64,000 nucleotides of DNA from Rhynchopus euleeides (Eukaryota; Euglenozoa; Diplonemea; Diplonemida; Diplonemidae): positions 1,302,001-1,366,000 of the forward strand of contig OY723301.1 in the NCBI GenBank assembly GCA_963210315.1, given 5' to 3'. The translations under genes and the position numbers were made by a program. The notes under the pieces are model-generated. The model worked only from the letters and a program-made list of their open reading frames with translations, did no database searches and had not been told where the DNA came from. This document shows, one piece after another, positions 58,113-64,000 of the stretch; position 1 is the stretch's first letter; each line of letters begins with the position of its first letter.

Positions 58113-59459
58113 GGCTGTTGTTTATGCGCCAAATCCGGGCAAAACAAAAGCAACTCCGCAGCCTGATGAGGAGGTTGAATTTGTTGCCCAAGCGCTGCCT
58201 ACTATCTTTTTGACACTGACAGGTTCCCTGTTGTGGTAAAAAAAAGGCTGTGTTTCTGGTTGGAAAACGCAGGGTCTCCGCAGAGGGAAGGCGGCGTGGG
58301 GCGGATGGGGGTGTGGGGGGGTGGAGAGAGCACCTTCCACCGTTTCTTTTTTCGCTGCCAAAAAAACGCCAATTTTTAGCATTACTGTGCGGTTTTTCTT
58401 CACACCACCGACACCCCACCCGGGGTTAGGTGCCCTGAGGCTGCCTTCTCTGCCGATAGGCCTGGCATCGTTCCGATCTGGCACGCTGCCGTGGCAATGA
58501 TCCACATGTCGGGTTTGCGCATCCCACAGACGGCGCATCCCCGTTGTGCGGGCTTCGTCCTGCGTGAGGCTCCTCTTGCACTGCCTTGTGATAAATCCAA
58601 AAAACATAGGAGTCGAAAAGCATGTGTGTACTGCACACATGGCATTATCGTACAAGACACACAAAGAAGGGTGGGTGGCGGCAGAGCCCGCCTTGGCACC
58701 CCAGCACAGATCCTCAAGACGCACGTGCCCTGGCCGCTTTCTTAAAATTCGGCACTTGATGAGACTGCATGTCTGTTCAAAAAAATGAAACCACAGGAAC
58801 AGGAACCGTCAAGGGGGCGGGTGTGGGGGGGACTAAGTACACTGCGACTTCAGGTTCAAACAAACCAACAGCGGCGATTGGGTCGTTTAGTGTTTCCCTC
58901 CTCTGAAAAACCGAAGGTGAAGCCCCTCGATGAAGAAACTGGGTGTGGGGTGTCGGGTGTGCGTGTCAACCAACCATTTTCTCAGCGGGTTTGTTTCCTT
59001 TGCAGTATACTGTACTTGCGCGAACCCAGTTGGGCTCGGCCACGCCTTGAACCACATTCAGCCATGCTGGGCGCCCCACTATCACGCTGGGAGTCACTGC
59101 ACCTCCTTTCCACCCCAAGGGAGCGGAGTCTGGAATGCGGTGACTGCGTTGGGGCTCATATGTCGGCCCCCTGAGTGGGAGTATCGCACTTCAGGTATTC
59201 CTGCTCTTCCTCGCGACTTGTGCTTCGTTTGATGCTTTGACGTTTCCACACACGCTTACGACACCCTCGCCTGATGAAGGGGGGTGGTGTGTGGATCACG
59301 GTTGGCAGAGCCAAACTGACGCTTTCCGCGCGAAGGCGAAGGCCGTGTGCGTTAAAAAAGTAATGAAGAAGCCCTGCACAGAGAGGCAGCGGCCCACCCC
59401 GATGGACATGAAAGCCTCGCACCACATTGGCCTGTTCCGCCCTAACTCAGAGGGAGGGG

Positions 59460-62205
59460 TCAACGCCGCCTCCTTCTGTCGCGGCTGCGGCTGCTGCTGC
59501 TGGAGCTCGAGCTCGGAGTACGCCGCCTGTAGTGTGGATGTGTTAGAGCACGCGAAGGGTATTGTCAGATGGTTGACAGCTGTTGTTCCATCAAATCAAC
59601 GCTTTTGAGCAAATCACAAAGGTGTGCATATCGGCACTGATGAGAACATATTTGTATATCGCTGTGTCTCTCAAGGATGTTGCGAACACTCTACAAAGGC
59701 ACACACACCCTCCCCTCCCCCACACACAACAGGTGAAGTGAACTGCCATGCCCCACACGCATACCTTCTGCGGTCACCACCTCCCCCTCTGCGACGGTCC
59801 TCCCGACCCCAGCGGTTCCAGTGCCCGCGCTGCCCTGTGTGGTCGCAAGACCACTCGCACCGGTCATCATTCAGATACACACCCATGTCCAGCAGGTTCT
59901 CCCTGTGGTGTGTGTGTGTGTGACAGTGGACATCACATTAAGGACAGGCGCTCGTTATAAAAAGATGTGTCGGGACATAATTCTGAGTGTGTTGACTAAA
60001 CTGTGGATCACCCAACATGTGTGTGTGCATAGCCTCAACCCAAGCAACGAAGAACCGCGCGGTGATGTGCCGGTCCTTACCCCCACCCCCCCCCCAGTGG
60101 CTGGCTTAACGCCGGGGTACTGCACGGTGGGATCTTGTAAATTTTACATGTATAACTACAAGTATATACATGTATTATACATGTATAATACTTGCATGTC
60201 AACTATTATACATGTATAATACATGTATATGCCTGAAATATACATGTAAAATACATGTATATCAAGTAAAAATACAAGTATAATACTTGCATGTCAACTA
60301 TTATACTTGTATTTTTACTTGATATACATGTATTTTACATGTATATTTCAGGCATTTACATGTATTTTACATGTATAATACTTGTCATGCAAGTATTATA
60401 CATGTAAAATACTTGCATGACAAGTAAAATACATGTATAATACTTGCATGACAAGTAAAATACATGTATTTTACTTGCATGCAAGTATTTTACTTGTCAT
60501 GCAAGTATTTTACATGTATAATACTTGCATGACAAGTATTATACATGTAAAATACATGTAAATGCCTGAAATACCGTAAACGGAAAAAGGGTGGACCGTA
60601 AAAATGTTCCAAGTTCCCAAAAAAAGGCCAAACGTTCCATCTTTTTTACGGTCCACCATTTATTGGGACTGAATATGGAAAAGACAATGCGATTTTCGCC
60701 CGCGGGCTGGTGGGTTGCGGGGCGCGGACTGCGGCCTCCACGCCGCAGACACCCACACGTAGGCCTCCCGACCTCCCAGCTTTGGACCCTCCCTCCACAA
60801 CCGCAACCAACACCAGCAAGAGAAGCAAGTCCTCCCTGTGTGTGGAAAGGACACGATCACCACCACTCACCTCGAGACTCACCCACACACCTCGAGAAGT
60901 GTAGTACCATGCAAGGAGCGTTCCGGTAGAAGTAAAAGTAGAACCTGCTGCGCTAGCCCACATAAGCAGCCACGGTACGGCAGGGAGCGCAGACAGAAGC
61001 TGAGACCACCGGGCTCCCTCCAGATGTAAATTCGTGAATCAGTGCCCGGAAAATCCAGGGAAATCGTACTCCTTTAGTGTAGTACACCCTGCAGTAACTG
61101 TGGGAGAGCAGTTCCGGACGAGGTGAGCGCACACTCTGTGTTGAGGCCCTGTGGTGTTAATCCTGCAGCTTCAGTCGTGCGATTTCCTTGGTTCCTTCTC
61201 GACTTCGTCGCGAAGGAACTCGTAAAAAAAACCGCCAAGTCCACTATCCCAACCGTAAAATAGGTGGACCGTAAAAATGTTCCAAGTTCCGGAAAAATCC
61301 CATTTGTTCCATCTTTTTTACGGTCCACCTATAGTACGGTTCACCTTTATTACGGTCCACAATATTTCCGTTTACGGTATACATGTAAAATACATGTATA
61401 TCAAGTAAAAATACAAGTATAATAGTTGACATGCAAGTATTATACTTGTATTTTTACTTGATATACATGTATTTTACATGTATATTTCAGGCATATACAT
61501 GTATTATACATGTATAATAGTTGACATGCAAGTATTATACATGTATAATACATGTATATACTTGTAGTTATACATGTAAAATTTACAAGATCCCACCGTG
61601 TAAGCGACCCCCCAGAAAATTACCCCAGCCACTGCCCCCCCCCCCACCCCCTCAGCAGAAAACCCACCATACCTGATCCTGTCCGCCCGTGAGTACTCAC
61701 GGTTTGTCTTGCAGGCCTGCCTCTGCTGGCACATGTCATCCACCTCCACAGAGTCGACGGAGGAGCCACGGCGCTTCCGGCCTGAGTACGAGCCACGCTT
61801 GCCGCAGCGGGACTCCCACATGTGGCTCCTGTCGTCCAGACGCACGCCGAGGCGACCCAGGTCGTCCAGGATGCGGTCCGCACGGCGGTAGTCACGGCTG
61901 CGCCTGTAGTCAGCACGGAGCTGGCAGAGGCGCGTCACCTCCCTGCTGTCAACAGACGAGGCGCTCCGGCTGCGCCGGCGGCGCGGGGGCGACCGCCCTC
62001 GTCTGCGGCTATCGCGTTCGCGGCCCCCTTCGCTCCTGTCGTCGTCGCGGCGCCGGTCCCGCGAGTCCCTCCTCTCCCTCGCACCCTCGCCCTTCTCCGC
62101 AGGGGCGTCGTCCCCTGCCAGAGGCGCATCGCGGGGTGCCTCCTCCTCCTCATGCACACGCTCTGCCGACGGGGCAGGCGCGGGGTCCCGCTCGACACTC
62201 GACAT
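59460..62205 (-). CDS. SR-type protein with two CysRS-C-terminal-like repeats (245 aa)
   Basis: Three exons: 62205-61673, 59902-59765 and 59526-59460. Introns of 1770 and 238 nt are both phase 2 with GTATG...ACAG, and the summed length is 738 nt. Residues 1-40 are acidic; 43-90 are Arg/Ser/Asp-rich with RSPPRRRRSRSASS, as in SR splicing factors; the last exon encodes RRTPSSSS...RSRDRRRRR. In between lie two copies of one motif, residues about 94-134 (YRRADRILDDLGRLGVRLDD...W) and 159-206 (YSRADRI-RENLLDMGVYLNDD...W). The second is rebuilt exactly across intron 1, which confirms the splice. The motif resembles the C-terminal helical segment of cysteinyl-tRNA synthetase (F.RAD.IRD.L...G). Likely nuclear and RNA-binding, but the exact role is unknown. 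Intron 1 contains the inverted-repeat element 60123-61600. Confidence 0.85.
60123..61600. mobile_element. Inverted-repeat element in an intron, 223-bp identical termini
   Basis: 60123-60345 and 61378-61600 are exact reverse complements as read base by base: 223 bp with no mismatch or gap. Termini read cacggtgggatcttgtaaat. Each arm has its own palindrome with 55-bp halves. The segment 60346-60570 is a further palindrome centred on acttgcatgcaagt. The interior also has an inverted pair of ggtggaccgtaaaaa/ttttttacggtccacc blocks and shares about 55 bp with 57228-57290. No coding capacity recognised; no clear target duplication. It lies wholly within intron 1 of the SR-type gene. Confidence 0.85.
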
Positions 62206-64000
62206 CGTGCCGCAGGGCAGGCCTGGGTTGGGCGGTGGTGTGGTGTGGTGTGCGGTTAAGAATCACACCCCTGTCGCGCTTGAGGAGAGAGAGAGGGGGG
62301 GCTGGAATTTTTGAATGTGCTCTGAAAGGGTTCAATTGTATGATTTTCCCGTTGCTCCTCCTCCACCCCCCTCCTTCGCAACGCCCTTCCGTGCGCTCGG
62401 AACTAGCAACTGTGGCGGAGAGGGGCGGTGGGGGTGGGTATGCAGCTGCAGGATTTTTTTGCTTTCTTTTTTTTTCACGGTTTCGCACGCCCGCAACCCT
62501 CCACTCCGAGAGGATTTCTGCCCCACAGCAGCGAACATCCAGGTCCCCCCTTCTGCCCTATGCAGCTGCAGCCTTCTTCTTCGAACAGATTTGAATAAAT
62601 AATACTCTTCCTCCCCTGCGAGCCTCCCCGCCCCCCATCCACACCCACCCCCACCTCCACCCCGTGAGCCCGAGCAAAGGCCACGTCTTTAGGTCCCTTT
62701 CCCCCCTGCAGGGCTACAGTGTGTTGCCCCCACCCCCTCCTCTCCCCCACATACCCTATCAGCGGGTGACAGGGGACGACCCATTGGTTAGATAGTAAGG
62801 TAGCAAGGCGTTGTATCCCCTCAGGAGGAGAGGGGAGGAGTTGCGCGCGCGCATGTGTGTTGATCACTTTTTAAGGTGGGGTGAACCCTGCCCGGGTCCT
62901 AGCCTTGGTTGTGGGGAGCACACCAAGACAAGCGCGTGTTCGGTGTGTTCGACACATATAATAAACAAATCACATGTGTGGGCATATGCCAGAACCAAAA
63001 CGGAGAGATCTGCGTGTCTGTTGGCACTGCCCCACACACCCCACCCCACCCCACCCAAATGCCAGGTCCATCCTCAGCGAGTTGCAGCAAGCCGGGGTAT
63101 AGGGGTAAGGATCACGTCAAGCCGTTCAGCTCCTGAGGATGAGGCAATTCACCATCGCCAGCGGAGGGGAGAAAGAGAAAGAGAGAAAAAAAATGCCTTT
63201 GGAGGGAGGGAAGAAGGGGGTAGGGCTACCACGCTGCGATTCGCAGCGGGTGGAGGGGGGGACGGGCTTGAGGAAACACACCAAAGCCCAGCCCCCACCC
63301 CCCCCCTCCCTCCGTCCCCTCTTGGCATGAGGCACGATGCAATACGTAGTAAACACGCCTGGCTTGTCACGGGTGTCCACAAAGATCCGGGTTGGCGGGT
63401 TTTTTGCGGAAGGGGGGCAGGGAGTGAGTGTGGAGGAGAGAAGGCAGACGGGAGAAACGGCGTGTGATGTACAACACACACGCACATCCCGAAGTACTGC
63501 GGTAAGAAGCAGCAGATCGGAACCCAAGGGGGGAGGGGGGGGGGTGTATATACTTACAGAGTAGAGGCTGGAGGTGGGGGTGGGCATCGCACCACTTTCC
63601 CCAGAGCTTTTTGGAGCTTTTTGAAGGTATCGCGTTGTCCCCCCCCCCCACACACCCCCCACACCCCGGCACCGGTGGGTAAGATAGCTCCCCTGGATAA
63701 GTTTCGAACAAGGGGGAGAAAGGCTGGGCTTCAGCCACGCTCAGAACCAGACCTGTCGGGTCGCATCGCGTTGAAGTGGCGTTATTCAACGCTATGCATT
63801 TTTTTCCGGCTGGCTTGGCACACTGACTCGGTATGGTGGTTGTGTTCGTTCTAACTGCGGCTGTGAGGCTGCTTTCGTATGCCTGTTTCATTTGTCCTTC
63901 TGTTGCGCGGCGGCTGTCCTGCCTTTTCCCCGCGCGCAGCGAGACCAGGCAGTGGAGAGCGCAGGCCTAGAAGGCAGTGCAACACCAGCGCTTCTCATAC
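62206..64000. other. Right-hand intergenic region
   Basis: Upstream of the SR-type gene, with an AG at 62224-62223 just 17 nt from its ATG. The rest is low complexity with G runs. A minus-strand stretch around 63320-63410 reads NPPTRIFVDTRDKPG and then TTYCIVPHAKRG and might be an exon, but I found no splice sites in the local style, so it is not called. Confidence 0.45.

Larger units (their letters stand above)
56021..59459. other. Intergenic region filled by two adjacent inverted-repeat elements and a dispersed repeat pair
   Basis: No gene supported. Elements at 56110-57096 and 57104-57911 abut each other; 57966-58112 and 59216-59352 are direct repeats. Confidence 0.55.

Noticed and set aside
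60646-60963. 105-codon minus-strand frame inside the intronic element
   Set aside because: No similarity to any transposase or other protein that I recognise; likely chance in GC-rich filler.
63126-63662. Minus-strand frame containing RIFVDTRDKPG
   Set aside because: A short protein-like stretch, but no GTATG/ACAG boundaries and the rest is low complexity; not enough for a gene call.

Overview
The window is nuclear DNA of a GC-rich unicellular eukaryote. It holds eleven convincing protein genes and one weak candidate, all on the minus strand. Nine introns can be placed from reading-frame continuity. All nine start GTATG; eight end in ACAG and one in TCAG. Most start codons have a pyrimidine-rich stretch ending in AG a short way upstream. 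One-strand gene order plus possible trans-splice acceptors suggests a euglenozoan, perhaps a diplonemid, but this is inference and no marker gene fixes the taxon.

In transcription order (high to low coordinates) the genes are: an SR-type protein with a duplicated motif resembling the C-terminus of cysteinyl-tRNA synthetase (62205-59460); TYW4/LCMT2, the last wybutosine enzyme, with methyltransferase, Kelch and JmjC parts (56020-51678); palmitoyl-protein thioesterase 1 (43553-42663); a three-exon coiled-coil protein (40598-37306); secreted paralogues 1B and 2B (30834-28298); an NTF2/SnoaL-like protein (27277-26927); a putative beta-propeller (25876-24725); secreted paralogues 1A and 2A (23273-20394); and a giant secreted multidomain protein from 19234 that runs off the left edge. 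A zinc-knuckle open frame at 31602-31408 may be one more exon or small gene.

The giant gene fills the left third of the window. It has a signal-peptide exon, then one uninterrupted exon of about 17 kb, then smaller exons. It encodes more than 6,180 residues: a Cys-rich sushi-like N-terminus, 16 Calx-beta-like repeats (one carrying a fibronectin type II-like module) and about 60 EGF-like modules.

The 1/2 gene pair lies in a direct segmental duplication (19571-24135 and 27483-31400) that brackets the propeller and NTF2-like genes. The copies differ by a two-unit change in repeat number, a tail frameshift and a 282-bp indel.

The wide intergenic spaces (31.6-37.3, 43.6-51.7, 56.0-59.5 and 62.2-64 kb) hold G/C homopolymers, dispersed repeats and several non-coding inverted-repeat elements. 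The most striking sits inside the first intron of the SR gene, with 223-bp terminal inverted repeats that look identical and nested palindromes. I saw no retroviral, Polinton or other capsid-bearing remnant, no rRNA, no CRISPR array and no convincing tRNA.
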